From NCBI GenBank assembly GCA_963725415.1, contig CAVRZY010000178.1, positions 1 to 64,000 of the forward strand: a stretch of 64,000 nucleotides of DNA, given 5' to 3'. The DNA comes from CAVRZY01 sp963725415. GTDB lineage: Bacteria; Acidobacteriota; Terriglobia; Bryobacterales; Bryobacteraceae. A model generated the notes under the pieces. The model saw nothing but the letters and a program-made list of their open reading frames with translations, did not search any database and was not told the origin of the DNA. Both the position numbers and the translations under genes were made by a program. Shown here piece after piece: positions 15,628-24,597 of this stretch (positions are counted from its first letter, which is position 1; each line of letters begins with the position of its first letter).

Positions 15628-18600
15628 TCAGAACTGCATGCGCAGCCCGAACTGCAACAGCCGCGGGCTCCTGATTGCGGTGATGGTGCCGCCGCCGGGC
15701 GCGTTCACGTTCTGGTTGGGAAGGTTGAAGTTCGGGTGGTTCAGGGCATTAAAGGCTTCGCAGCGGAACTGGAGATTGTACCTTTCCTGAAATCTGATTC
15801 TCTTGATGAGCGAGACGTTGAGATCGATAAGGCCCGGGCCGTCCAGGATGTTCCGACCGGAGGTTCCGAAGTGGTAAGCGCCGGTCGGGACCAGCGGGAA
15901 CGCCAACCGGTCGTACCACATATCCGGAGTGGGGTTGGGGAGGGTCCCCTTGGCGATGCGGTCGGGCCGGTTGGCTTCGCCCTGGTCCAGTTGGACGTTG
16001 GAAGACTTCACGGTGAACGGCGGCCCGGTCTGCAAACGGCCGGTTCCTGCGATTTGCCAGTTCTTCAGGAGCCAGTGCCGGCGCCACGGCACATCGTACA
16101 TGAACAAGGTGGTCAGGCTATGGCCCCTGTCCCAGTCCGAGCGCCCGCGCTCGAGTCGGAGATTGCGCGCGTCCTGGGCGCCACCGTAACCGCCGTCGGA
16201 AGCATCCGCGATTTGCGAAGCGTTGTCGATGGACTTGCTGTACACGTAGTTCAGACGGTAGAAGAAACCGCGGGCGAAGCGCTTACGCAAGGTGATGACG
16301 CCGGCGTTGTAGATGGAGTTAGACCCGAAGGAGTAATAGTCGATGTCGTTGAATCCGGCGATGGGGCGCGGGAACCCGCCGCCCGAGAGTTTCAGTTCGG
16401 GGATCCGGAACGGCATGTTGATGTTGTATTTCCTTCCCAGGTGCGTCCCCTTGGAGCCGACATAGGCGACCTCGATGGCGACCGCCTTGCCAATCTCGCG
16501 TTCCATCGTTAAATTCCAGCTTTGAAGGTACTGGGGAGTCGGATAGGCTTGGAATCCGTTGGGGGTGTTGACGCCGCCCAGATTCAGCTTCGTTCCCAAG
16601 GGGTTCTGGAGAGTGAGCTGTTCCGGTTTACTGGTGCTCTTGTTATACGTCTGGGTGACGGAGAACGGAAACACGTTGCCCAGGTCGTTTCTAACCGGGT
16701 TCCAAAGATTGTTGCCATAGAAGATGCCGTACCCGCCCCGCAGGACGGTGCGGACTCCCCCCAACGGCCGCCAGGCGAAGCCGAAGCGCGGGGCCAGGCA
16801 CTTGTAGGCCGTGTATATCATCGAGGGCGGAAGGTCGTACTCTCCAGCTAACGCCACCTTTCCGGTAAGTGCGGCGTCGGCGACCGACTGCTCTAAGTTG
16901 GGGATGGTCTTGTCATCCGAGATGATGAGTTTCCCGATCTCGGGGATGAAGTTCGTCAGGCGCCCGTATTTCTCCACCGGAGGCTTCGGGATCTCGTATC
17001 TCAATCCGATGTTCAACGTCAGCGTCGAGGTTGCCCTGAAATCGTCCTGGGCAAAGAAACCGTAGTTCGTAATGAATAGATAGTTGGGATTACTGCCAAC
17101 GGTCCTAGTGGTCTTGTTCAAAACCCCGAGCTCGAGGTCCGCGAAGGAAACGGTGGTAAAGACTCCATTGAAATCGAAGGTGCCGCGGTTGTTGTTGTTA
17201 TAGGGCTGGAAAAACTGTGTCCGCAGGATGTCAAACCCGAATCTCATCAAGTGACGGGATTTTACCCAGGTGAGCGAGTCGGCCCACTGATAGTTGTTCA
17301 CGGTGTAAATGACGGGCACATTGGCAGCGTTGCCCAAGGCCATCAAGTCTGTCACCGTAAAGCGAGGAAAGCCGGTGAGGTACGGATCGGTAGTGGGGCC
17401 AATCAGACCCCATTCTGATGCGTAATCGTGGCCGGACTGGAAACCGAACTCCCGGTGCGCCGTTCGCGACACCCCCAGGCGGGCCTCGTTGATGAGCGTG
17501 GCGCCGAAGATCCGGTTGTAGGTCAACCCGGCGAGCATCTGCCTTTCCTTGGTGTTGTTGCCGAACAGGCCGGTCGGGCTGCCGGCGTATGGGTCCGTGT
17601 TGCGGTTGAAGCGCTTCAGAAAGCGCAGCGAGATGGTGTCAGACAGCCGCAGCCGGTGATCAATCTTGGCAAGGAAGCTGTCCCACTTGTCCGGATCGCT
17701 GGAAACCGCGTAGTAGTTGTTGGCCTGCCCCGGGCGGTTGGGCGAGGGGTAGTAGGCCATCACTAGCCGGGCGATGCGGTCGAAGCGGCTGGCGGGAATC
17801 TGGTTGCCGGGGAAACAGGTGCCGATTTTGCCGGACACGCAGGCCCCCGAGGCGCCCCCGCTGAACGGATCGACCAGCAGGGCCGGCTTGCCGTCCACAT
17901 CCAGGGATTGGGAGAAGTCGCCTTGCCGCTCCAGTTCGGTTGGCGCGGTTGAGATCCTGGAGTTACCGGTGACTTGCCGGTAGCCTTCCCAGTTGAACAG
18001 GAAGAAGGTGCGATCGCGCCCGTTGTACAACTTTGGCAGGTAGACCGGCCCGTCCGCCACGGCTCCGAACTGGTTGCGGTGCAACGTTGTCTTGACCGGA
18101 TCGAAGAAGCCGCGCGCATCCAGGGCGTCATGACGGAGGAACTCGAACAGGGTCCCATGCAGGCGGTTAGTCCCCGACTTCAGCACCATGTTCATGGTGC
18201 CGCCGGCCAAGCGGCCGTACTCGGCCGAATAGCCGGTGGTCTGCATCTTGAATTCCATCATGGAGTCCAGGGGCGGCCGGGCCTGGGCCCCTCCGCCGCG
18301 GGGGTTCTGGTTGTTGAACCCATCGATGACGAAGTTGCTGTTATCCGTGCGAGCGCCGTTGACGGCGAAGTTCGAGCCATTGCCGCCCTGGGCTTTTTGG
18401 CCGACGCCCGGAACCAGATACGCCAGATCGGCAAAATCGCGCCCGTCCAGGGGGATGTCCGTCATCTCGGCGCTGACGATGACGTCGCCCTTCATGGGGC
18501 TCTCGGTGTTGAGCAGCGGCACCGAAGCCCGGACCTCGACGACTTCCGAAAGCGCTCCCACCTGCAACTGAAAATCGAGCCGTGCCGTCTGGTCCACTTC

Positions 18601-18888
18601 CAGCGTGACTCCGCGCTCATCAAGACGGCGAAAACCTTCTTTTTCCACCGTTATGCCGTATTGCCCGGGAGCAAGATTGGCGACCGTGTAATCGCCGTTC
18701 TCATCAGAGGACACCTGGCGAAGCTCTTGAGTCGCGACATTTCGAACCACGATCTTGGCGTCCGGAATGCTGGCAGCGCTCTGGTCCTGCACGCGGCCGA
18801 CGATGTTGCCCGTGGGGCTTTGGGCAAGGAGGGGGAACAAAATGACGAAAGCCATTGCAGCGACAGCCAACCCAACCTGTCGGGCCAT
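15628..18888 (-). CDS. Oar-like TonB-dependent outer-membrane receptor with carboxypeptidase-regulatory domain
   Basis: A 1,086-residue outer-membrane protein of the kind that is expanded in Acidobacteria. Residues 1-22 are a signal peptide (AVAAMAFVILFPLLAQS). Residues 25-110 form a carboxypeptidase-regulatory-like fold (GNIVGRVQDQSAASIPDA, DENGDYTVANLAPGQYGI). A plug follows at about 120-250 (IPLDGRDFADLAYLVPG, FNNQNPRGGG), then a long beta-barrel, and the protein ends in an aromatic (QFGLRMQF), as barrels do. It probably imports or binds oligosaccharides, peptides or iron complexes, but no ligand is inferable. No SusD-like partner or TonB operon is adjacent. The space upstream (18889-18978) should hold its promoter. 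Confidence 0.9.
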   Translation of the reverse strand: MARQVGLAVAAMAFVILFPLLAQSPTGNIVGRVQDQSAASIPDAKIVVRNVATQELRQVSSDENGDYTVANLAPGQYGITVEKEGFRRLDERGVTLEVDQTARLDFQLQVGALSEVVEVRASVPLLNTESPMKGDVIVSAEMTDIPLDGRDFADLAYLVPGVGQKAQGGNGSNFAVNGARTDNSNFVIDGFNNQNPRGGGAQARPPLDSMMEFKMQTTGYSAEYGRLAGGTMNMVLKSGTNRLHGTLFEFLRHDALDARGFFDPVKTTLHRNQFGAVADGPVYLPKLYNGRDRTFFLFNWEGYRQVTGNSRISTAPTELERQGDFSQSLDVDGKPALLVDPFSGGASGACVSGKIGTCFPGNQIPASRFDRIARLVMAYYPSPNRPGQANNYYAVSSDPDKWDSFLAKIDHRLRLSDTISLRFLKRFNRNTDPYAGSPTGLFGNNTKERQMLAGLTYNRIFGATLINEARLGVSRTAHREFGFQSGHDYASEWGLIGPTTDPYLTGFPRFTVTDLMALGNAANVPVIYTVNNYQWADSLTWVKSRHLMRFGFDILRTQFFQPYNNNNRGTFDFNGVFTTVSFADLELGVLNKTTRTVGSNPNYLFITNYGFFAQDDFRATSTLTLNIGLRYEIPKPPVEKYGRLTNFIPEIGKLIISDDKTIPNLEQSVADAALTGKVALAGEYDLPPSMIYTAYKCLAPRFGFAWRPLGGVRTVLRGGYGIFYGNNLWNPVRNDLGNVFPFSVTQTYNKSTSKPEQLTLQNPLGTKLNLGGVNTPNGFQAYPTPQYLQSWNLTMEREIGKAVAIEVAYVGSKGTHLGRKYNINMPFRIPELKLSGGGFPRPIAGFNDIDYYSFGSNSIYNAGVITLRKRFARGFFYRLNYVYSKSIDNASQIADASDGGYGGAQDARNLRLERGRSDWDRGHSLTTLFMYDVPWRRHWLLKNWQIAGTGRLQTGPPFTVKSSNVQLDQGEANRPDRIAKGTLPNPTPDMWYDRLAFPLVPTGAYHFGTSGRNILDGPGLIDLNVSLIKRIRFQERYNLQFRCEAFNALNHPNFNLPNQNVNAPGGGTITAIRSPRLLQFGLRMQF

Positions 18889-18978
18889 GACAACCTCCCG
18901 TCACTGATCTTGCCCTACTATACCTCATGATTCCGGCGAAGGGAATCCCTGAGAGGATGTGAATGCCCGGCTAGCGGC

Positions 18979-19080
18979 AATACTGTTCAGTTAAGGCGGC
19001 AAAACGCTGGGACAGACAGCCAATTTCCAAAAGCAGGAAATTGGTGTCTGTCCAGGTTTTGCCTAACTGAACAGTATTGG
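18979..19080. mobile_element. Long-hairpin MITE-like element flanked by a 10-base direct repeat
   Basis: About 100 bases forming one long hairpin. The left arm starts aatactgttcagttaaggc, the right arm ends taactgaacagtatt, and inside lie gggacagaca and tgtctgtcc around the loop aaaagc at 19029-19034. The sequence ggctagcggc occurs exactly on both sides (18969-18978 and 19081-19090), as expected for a target-site duplication. The internal core and loop resemble the hairpin at 27223-27284. It encodes nothing. Confidence 0.68.
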
Positions 19081-19082
19081 GG

Positions 19083-19502
19083 CTAGCGGCTGCCTTGGCG
19101 AGCCGGTCTCCTCAGGTTAGTCGCTGCACGAGGGCGGACTCTCGGCGGGCCCGTGACCGGCTTGTTGGCCCCAGCAGGCGATGGCGCTGCGGTCCTGTAC
19201 AGAAACGGGGCGCGCAACTTGGGCAGCCGTTGCGATTTCAGCAAGTGCTCCCGGGAGGTCGCCTGGGAGTGTTTTTCGTCCAGCTTGGGCGGCGGTGCGG
19301 GTTCTCGCACCAAGGCCGGCTCAAGCCTGGGCACTGTTGGATTTCCGACAGAAGGCCGAAACTTCCGCGCCACGGCGGTCTTGGGGATCTTAATGTAAGC
19401 CCCCAACACGTGGGAACTGCGAGGCTGCGCGGGAACCGTGCTGTCCTCGCCTTCGAGCCATTCCTGAACGGGGTTTTTCTTGTGTTTCTCCAGATTCGCC
19501 AT
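19083..19502 (-). CDS. Small Pro/Arg-rich protein of unknown function
   Basis: A 139-residue product starting at ATG 19502, with GGAGGGC about seven bases upstream. The first 55 residues look protein-like (LEKHKKNPVQEWLEGEDSTV, HVLGAYIKIPKTAVARKF); the rest is rich in Pro, Arg and Ala and probably disordered and basic. I recognise no family. The stop codon TAG lies inside the right copy of the 10-base repeat that flanks the hairpin element, so the hairpin inserted at or just past the gene's end and duplicated the stop. It lies divergent from the amidase gene with 194 bases between. The gene could be spurious, but the ribosome site and the coherent N-terminus favour it. Confidence 0.45.
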   Translation of the reverse strand: MANLEKHKKNPVQEWLEGEDSTVPAQPRSSHVLGAYIKIPKTAVARKFRPSVGNPTVPRLEPALVREPAPPPKLDEKHSQATSREHLLKSQRLPKLRAPFLYRTAAPSPAGANKPVTGPPRVRPRAATNLRRPARQGSR

Positions 19503-19696
19503 GAGCCAGCCCTCCTGGTAACCTGCCGCTACATCTCTTCTTCTGGTTTGATTCTAGGCCGGAACCGGCGCTGTTGCAAGCATTTAATGTCGGGGCAGAG
19601 GAAGCGATCAGAGCGGGATCAGACAGAATCCTGCACCGGCAGCAGCCCGGGCCTCAAGTTCGGAGAAAAACCGCCCGATAAAGCAACTACTGACCT

Positions 19697-20893
19697 ATGC
19701 GCAGCGGCTGGCAGCTATCCGACCTGGACTTCGACGAGCAGCTTCAAGGGCGCGCGCAGCGGATTCGGGATCCTGTCAAGCGACTCAGGTTCCTCCGACG
19801 CGCCATGCGGTTGGAGCAGCCTGCTGCCGTGCGGTTGGAGCAGCCTGCTGCCAGGCGGCGGAGGCGGATCTGGCAACTCCGGTGGATCGCTGTCGGCGTG
19901 GTCCTGTTCTTTGCCTCCATTCGCACGGTCTCGGATGCCAGCTTCCTGTCGCCGGGCAGGGTGGCGCAGCCGGCGCCGCTGCACGACGATTTCCCCAAGG
20001 TCTGGCTGGTCGAGAAGACGGCCGACTGGGAGCTCTACAGCAACGGACTGCGCATCGAGAACCGGTTCCTCACCTCGGGCCGGCCACGGGTATACCAGGC
20101 GTTCCCACGCCTGTGGCGCGAGAACCCCCACTGGCGCTGGGGCGCCGACCCGGCCGGGATCGTCTTTCACAGTTCGGAGAGCGAACTGGCTTCCTTCGAG
20201 CCGGAACAAACCGGGCTGCTCAAGCGCCAGGGCCTGGGCCTGCTGGGACACGTGCGCAGGCACGGTCTGTATCACTTCGTGGTGGATCGCTTTGGCCGGG
20301 TGCAGCGTGTGGTCGAGGAAAGCACGCAAGCCGATCACGCCGGCCAGTCAGTGTGGGCCGATGCGGAGTGGATCTACCTGAATCTGAACGCCAGCTTCCT
20401 GGGGATTGCCTTCGAGGCCCAGACTCGGACCGAGGCAGGTCAAGGCCCGATCAACCCGGCCCAGGTGCATGCGGGCAAGGTGCTGGTGGAGATGCTTCGC
20501 AGCCGCTATCGGATCCCGGTGGAGAACTGCGTCACGCACGCGCAGGTTTCGGTCAACGGCCACAACTTCCGCATCGGCTACCACACCGACTGGGCGGAAG
20601 GTTTTCCCTTCCGGGAAGTGGGCCTGCCGGACAACTATGGCCTGCCGCTTCCCAGCGTGTGCCTGTTTGGCTTTCACTACGATCCCGTGTTCCTGGATTC
20701 GGCCGGGGCCCATCTCCGCTCGGGACTGCTGCTGGCCGAAGAGCAAATCAAGCGGGAAGCACTGGTGCGAGGCATCACCCCGGCACGGTACCGGGCGGAT
20801 TTGAACCGAAGATACCGCCGAATCAGTCTTGAAACCATCAGTGACCGGGCGGCGCTGGAATCGCGCGCCGCTTTGGAGGAGAAACAGCAATGA
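19697..20893 (+). CDS. Membrane-anchored N-acetylmuramoyl-L-alanine amidase (Amidase_2/PGRP fold)
   Basis: Predicted periplasmic peptidoglycan amidase on a single membrane anchor, 398 residues. A charged cytoplasmic segment of about 55 residues precedes one helix (IAVGVVLFFASI, near residues 65-76). The amidase domain spans about 140-320. The first zinc His is in VFHSSES (residue 158) and the second in VTHAQVS (residue 281). HFVVDRFGRV and IYLNLNASFLGIAFEA are typical of the fold, and the IGYHTDWAEGFPF region covers the last ligand. Residues near 37-53 contain a tandem RLEQPAA duplication from a 24-base repeat. The stop overlaps the actin-like gene start (ATGA), indicating coupled translation. 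That pairing is unusual and suggests the cytoplasmic N-terminus may meet the actin-like protein. Confidence 0.8.
   Translation: MRSGWQLSDLDFDEQLQGRAQRIRDPVKRLRFLRRAMRLEQPAAVRLEQPAARRRRRIWQLRWIAVGVVLFFASIRTVSDASFLSPGRVAQPAPLHDDFPKVWLVEKTADWELYSNGLRIENRFLTSGRPRVYQAFPRLWRENPHWRWGADPAGIVFHSSESELASFEPEQTGLLKRQGLGLLGHVRRHGLYHFVVDRFGRVQRVVEESTQADHAGQSVWADAEWIYLNLNASFLGIAFEAQTRTEAGQGPINPAQVHAGKVLVEMLRSRYRIPVENCVTHAQVSVNGHNFRIGYHTDWAEGFPFREVGLPDNYGLPLPSVCLFGFHYDPVFLDSAGAHLRSGLLLAEEQIKREALVRGITPARYRADLNRRYRRISLETISDRAALESRAALEEKQQ
19806..19853 (+). repeat. 24-base tandem duplication inside the amidase gene
   Basis: Two copies of tgcggttggagcagcctgctgcc plus one base (19806-19829 and 19830-19853) differ only at the last base. 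In frame they duplicate eight residues including RLEQPAA just before the membrane anchor. Their near-identity means a recent slip. Confidence 0.9.
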
Positions 20894-21891
20894 GCGACAC
20901 CGAACAAAAATCCCGAACCGGCCTTGACATCGGCACCAGCCGCATTGTCCTGGCGCGGCGCGTGCAGGGCAAGTTCGAATTCCAGGCGCAACTGAACGCC
21001 TTCGTGACGATCCCCTTCTCCAAGCTGACCCACAATCTCCTGAAGAAGGAGAACATCCCACACGCGGTGCGGGGCCCGGAAATCATCGTCTACGGGAATG
21101 AGTCGCAGAAATTCGCGGATTTCTTCCATGTCGAGACGCGGCGGCCCATGTGCCACGGCGTCTTGAATCCGAACGAGCCGGAGAGTCTGGCGCTGCTGCG
21201 TCAGATCATCACCAGCCTGGCGGGAAACGGCGGCAAGGAGGGGCACAAGGTCTGCTTCAGCATGCCCGGCTCGAGGCTGGACTCAGGCGAGGACCTGAAA
21301 TACCACGAGGCCGCCGTGCGGCAGATCCTGGCCGAGTGCGGTTACCAGGCCAGGAGCATCAACGAGGGGCTGGCTGTCGTTTACGGGGAGCTGGAATCTA
21401 CCAACTACACCGGCATCGGCATCAGTTGCGGGGGAGGGATGTGCAACGTCTGCCTGGCTTACCTGTCGGTCCCCGTGATCAGTTTCAGCATGCCCAAAGC
21501 GGGCGACTTTGTGGATACCAGCACGGCCTCGGCTACCGGGGAGGTCAGTACGCGCGTACGGACCCTCAAGGAACAGTTCTTCAGCCTCAACGGCAACTCG
21601 CCGGATAAGATCCAACAGGCTCTGGCGGCTTACTACGACGACATGATTCAGAGCCTCATCCGGGCGATGTGCGAAGCCTTTTCCACCTCTCGCAATCTGC
21701 CCAAGCTCGACCGGTTGCTGCCGCTGGTGCTGAGCGGAGGCAGCGTGCTGCCGCACGGCTTCCTGGAACGCTTCACCCACGCCCTGCGGGAAAGCGACTT
21801 TCCGCTGGCTGTCTCGGAGATCAGCCTCGCCTCCGACCCGCTCTATTCCACCGCCAAAGGCGCGCTCATGGCGGCGCTGACGGACATGTGA
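20890..21891 (+). CDS. Actin-like ATPase (FtsA/MreB superfamily), unassigned clade
   Basis: A 333-residue cytoplasmic protein with the actin/Hsp70 nucleotide-binding signature: phosphate-1 LDIGTSRIVLAR (about residues 12-23), connect-1 INEGLAVVYGE (about 157-167), phosphate-2 GIGISCGGGMCNV (about 177-189), and the adenosine motif LSGGSVLPHG near residue 280. Length is close to MreB, but internal sequence (PIIVYG, SKLTHNLLKKENIP, CHGVLNP) is not that of MreB, FtsA, ParM or MamK as I know them. There is no amphipathic FtsA-like C-terminus. It overlaps a membrane-anchored peptidoglycan amidase by four bases, suggesting a filament or switch that positions wall hydrolysis. Polymerisation is inferred only from the fold. 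Confidence 0.78.
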   Translation: MSDTEQKSRTGLDIGTSRIVLARRVQGKFEFQAQLNAFVTIPFSKLTHNLLKKENIPHAVRGPEIIVYGNESQKFADFFHVETRRPMCHGVLNPNEPESLALLRQIITSLAGNGGKEGHKVCFSMPGSRLDSGEDLKYHEAAVRQILAECGYQARSINEGLAVVYGELESTNYTGIGISCGGGMCNVCLAYLSVPVISFSMPKAGDFVDTSTASATGEVSTRVRTLKEQFFSLNGNSPDKIQQALAAYYDDMIQSLIRAMCEAFSTSRNLPKLDRLLPLVLSGGSVLPHGFLERFTHALRESDFPLAVSEISLASDPLYSTAKGALMAALTDM

Positions 21892-21893
21892 GG

Positions 21894-24563
21894 TCAGCGC
21901 CGGTGCTGCTCGCGGAGCACGGAGGGATCGTCCATGCGGGGCGAGGGTTCGGGGTCCAGGGGCTCCTTGGCCTTGGCGGGGTCGAACAGCCGCGGGTCGA
22001 TGGGGAGCACCCGGTAGGGGGTGAAATCGGGTTGATCGGTGAAGCAGTCGCTGAGGTCCGAGGCCACCGCGTCAAACAGGTTCAGCGGCGGGATCCCTAG
22101 CAGGCGAAAAACCGTTTTCAGAAGTCCCGGGAAGCTCGAGTTGACGTGCGAGACGTAGTTTTTCTTGGCGTAGGGACTGGCCACTAGAAGCAGGGTGCGG
22201 TGGGAGTCGATATGATCCACCCAGCCCTGGGCGTCGTCCTCGGTAATGAAGACCGCCATCTGGGGCCACCAGGGCGTGCGGGAGAGGTATTCCAGTATGC
22301 GGCCCAAAGCGTAGTCGTTGTCGGCCATGAAACAGGCTTCAAAGGGATAACCGTCCTCCGGCCTGGGCTTGGAGAGGTGGTCATCGGGCAGGTGGATGAA
22401 GATGAAGCGGGGGAATGGCTCGCCGCCCTGGAGGTACTTCCGTTCCACCTCGGCAATGAACTGCGAGGCGCGGAACTGATCCGGGATGTTCATGTTGTAC
22501 TGCGGATACTCCCGTGAGGTGTTGCGGTAGAGCGGCTCGGGCATGGGCACATTGGTCAGATACCGCGCACCGGTGGGCTTGAGTCCCTTGCCTTCATCCA
22601 CGCCGGCCAGCTCGAAACCCTCGCCGTAATTGCGAAACGAAATACCGTGGCGCTCGAGGTGGTGCCAGATGGCGCCCGCTTCGAGCTGCTCCTCCGGGTG
22701 AACCGAGGAGTTGCTCTGTGGGAAATGCAGGCGGCCGGGCGCGGTAGTCGGAAGCCGGAAGTCTTTCTGGCCGCCGTAGGAGGCCATCAGCGAGCTTTCG
22801 GTCCAGGCATTCGGATAGGAACCCACCAGCCAGTGATGGCCGTCCACGCTGACCTCGGAGTCGGCGTAGAAATTGTCGCTGAAAGCCCAGCGTTCGGCCA
22901 TGGCGTGGTGATTGGGGGTGACATTGACGCCGCGCAAGGCGATGCGGGAGCGCAAGGTGCGCCGGAGGGAAGAAACGTCGGCGTAGCGGCCGAACCGCGC
23001 CAGGGTGGGGGCAGCGTTCACCCGGCCGTTGGCAGCGCTCGGAATGTCTCCGAATACCTCGTCGAAGGTGCGGTTCTCTTTGACGATCAGCACCAGGTGG
23101 CGGATGGCGGCGGGTAACACGGCGGCGGGCCTGTTGACGGGTACAAACCCGTTCAATTCCAGCACCCGCGCGGTCAGCTTCGCCAAACTTGCCCCTTCAG
23201 GAAGAGGGAAGATGGAGATCGATCCGCGGCGGAACACGCCCTGAAAGCTGTCTTGAAAAGCGGAGCGGTCGGCGTTCGGCCCGGTGCCGTGTCCCTTGGC
23301 GTTAGTCACGTAGACCGCGCCCCGGTCCACCAGCACCCGCGTCGGAAACCAGCCCACCGGCCAATGGCCAGCCACCTTCAACTGCTTCACGTCTATGACC
23401 CCGATGGCGTTGATTCCGGCCTCGGCCACCAGCAGCCACCCGGAAGCCGGATCGTAGGTCAGGCCGATCGGAAGCACGCCGCGCAGGTGCTCCAGTCCCG
23501 GAATGCGAATTGGAATGGTGGCACGAACCTCATAAGTGCCCGCCTCGATCACGGTGATCGAATCGTTGTGTGCGTTGGAGACGAAGATGAGGTGGGGGGT
23601 GGCAGCCACCCCCGAGGGGCTACTCCCACCCAGGCTCCCCCGGCCAAACGGCAGGCCGGTGGGAATGAAGGCCTCGATGCGGGGAGCGGCGGGATCGGTG
23701 ACATCGATGGCACACAGAGAATTGGCCTCCCGTACGTTCGGGTCCCCCAGCCCGGGCACATCAACCGGACCGCGCTCGGTCTGGCGCGGCGCGCCGGCCC
23801 AGGCCTCCGGAGAGGGGAAGCCAAAAGCCGGGAAAGGCAGGCCGGTCGCGCGGGCCTGCTTGGGATCGGCTCCGGGGATGGGCCGGTATTCGAACATGCC
23901 CAGGTTGGTGACGTAGGCCTTCCGCCCGTCCGGGGACAGCGCAACCGAAAACGGCAGGCGCCCTACCCGCAGGGACGACAGGATTCGCCTTTTACGAAGA
24001 TCGATAATCGCCAGGCGGAAGTTGGCCTGATCCACCACGTAGAGCAGACCGCGCTGGCGGTCCAGTGCCAGATCGCCCGTGTAGCTGTCGGCGAAGCCAG
24101 CCTGGTTGAGGTCGTAGATGTGCTTGGGCTGATCGCTGGCCGGGTCGATCAGCCGGACCCGCCCCGAGTTGCCCTCGGAAGCGTACAGCTCCCGTTCCCC
24201 GTCGAAAGCCAGGCCCATGAAGACGCTGCGCCAGGCATCCTCCTCTTCTTCGACTCCGGCTTTGGCCAGGGGCGCCACAAGCTGGCGGACGCGCCAGTAG
24301 CGCTTGTTTTTCTCCAGCACGGTGAGCGAATATCGTTGAGGGCCTCCGTTGGCCGAAACCACCGTTTTGCCGTCCGGGCTAATGGCCAGGCCGAAGGGAC
24401 CGGGGCCGGTGCCGTACTGGCGGCCCAACGGCGCGATCATGCGTCCTCCGGGGAGAATGCTCTCGGCCCCGGGGCGGCGCATGGCCGTGCGCGTGCCGGC
24501 CGGCGCCGCGTACTCCGCCGCCGGCAACGCGCAGGCGGCCAGAAGCAACAATGCAGCAAGCAT
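21894..24563 (-). CDS. Secreted YVTN beta-propeller fused to phosphoesterase/phospholipase-C-like domain
   Basis: A large exported protein of 889 residues from ATG 24563. The signal peptide is MLAALLLLAACALPAAEY. Residues to about 460 form a propeller with YVTN-type blades (GLAISPDGKTVVSANGG, VALSPDGRKAYVTNLG). The C-terminal half is an alkaline-phosphatase-superfamily phosphoesterase: VLIVKENRTFDEVFGD, TPNHHAMAERW, DSEVSVDGHHW and FITEDDAQGWVDHIDSHR, which supply the Glu/Asp/His metal ligands seen in AcpA/PLC enzymes. Substrate unknown. An in-frame upstream ATG at 24617 would run into the divergent NIPSNAP gene, so 24563 is preferred. It is convergent with the actin-like gene, two bases apart. 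Confidence 0.85.
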   Translation of the reverse strand: MLAALLLLAACALPAAEYAAPAGTRTAMRRPGAESILPGGRMIAPLGRQYGTGPGPFGLAISPDGKTVVSANGGPQRYSLTVLEKNKRYWRVRQLVAPLAKAGVEEEEDAWRSVFMGLAFDGERELYASEGNSGRVRLIDPASDQPKHIYDLNQAGFADSYTGDLALDRQRGLLYVVDQANFRLAIIDLRKRRILSSLRVGRLPFSVALSPDGRKAYVTNLGMFEYRPIPGADPKQARATGLPFPAFGFPSPEAWAGAPRQTERGPVDVPGLGDPNVREANSLCAIDVTDPAAPRIEAFIPTGLPFGRGSLGGSSPSGVAATPHLIFVSNAHNDSITVIEAGTYEVRATIPIRIPGLEHLRGVLPIGLTYDPASGWLLVAEAGINAIGVIDVKQLKVAGHWPVGWFPTRVLVDRGAVYVTNAKGHGTGPNADRSAFQDSFQGVFRRGSISIFPLPEGASLAKLTARVLELNGFVPVNRPAAVLPAAIRHLVLIVKENRTFDEVFGDIPSAANGRVNAAPTLARFGRYADVSSLRRTLRSRIALRGVNVTPNHHAMAERWAFSDNFYADSEVSVDGHHWLVGSYPNAWTESSLMASYGGQKDFRLPTTAPGRLHFPQSNSSVHPEEQLEAGAIWHHLERHGISFRNYGEGFELAGVDEGKGLKPTGARYLTNVPMPEPLYRNTSREYPQYNMNIPDQFRASQFIAEVERKYLQGGEPFPRFIFIHLPDDHLSKPRPEDGYPFEACFMADNDYALGRILEYLSRTPWWPQMAVFITEDDAQGWVDHIDSHRTLLLVASPYAKKNYVSHVNSSFPGLLKTVFRLLGIPPLNLFDAVASDLSDCFTDQPDFTPYRVLPIDPRLFDPAKAKEPLDPEPSPRMDDPSVLREQHRR

Positions 24564-24597
24564 CTGTTTCCGAATTGTAAGACAAACGAGGTATGCG

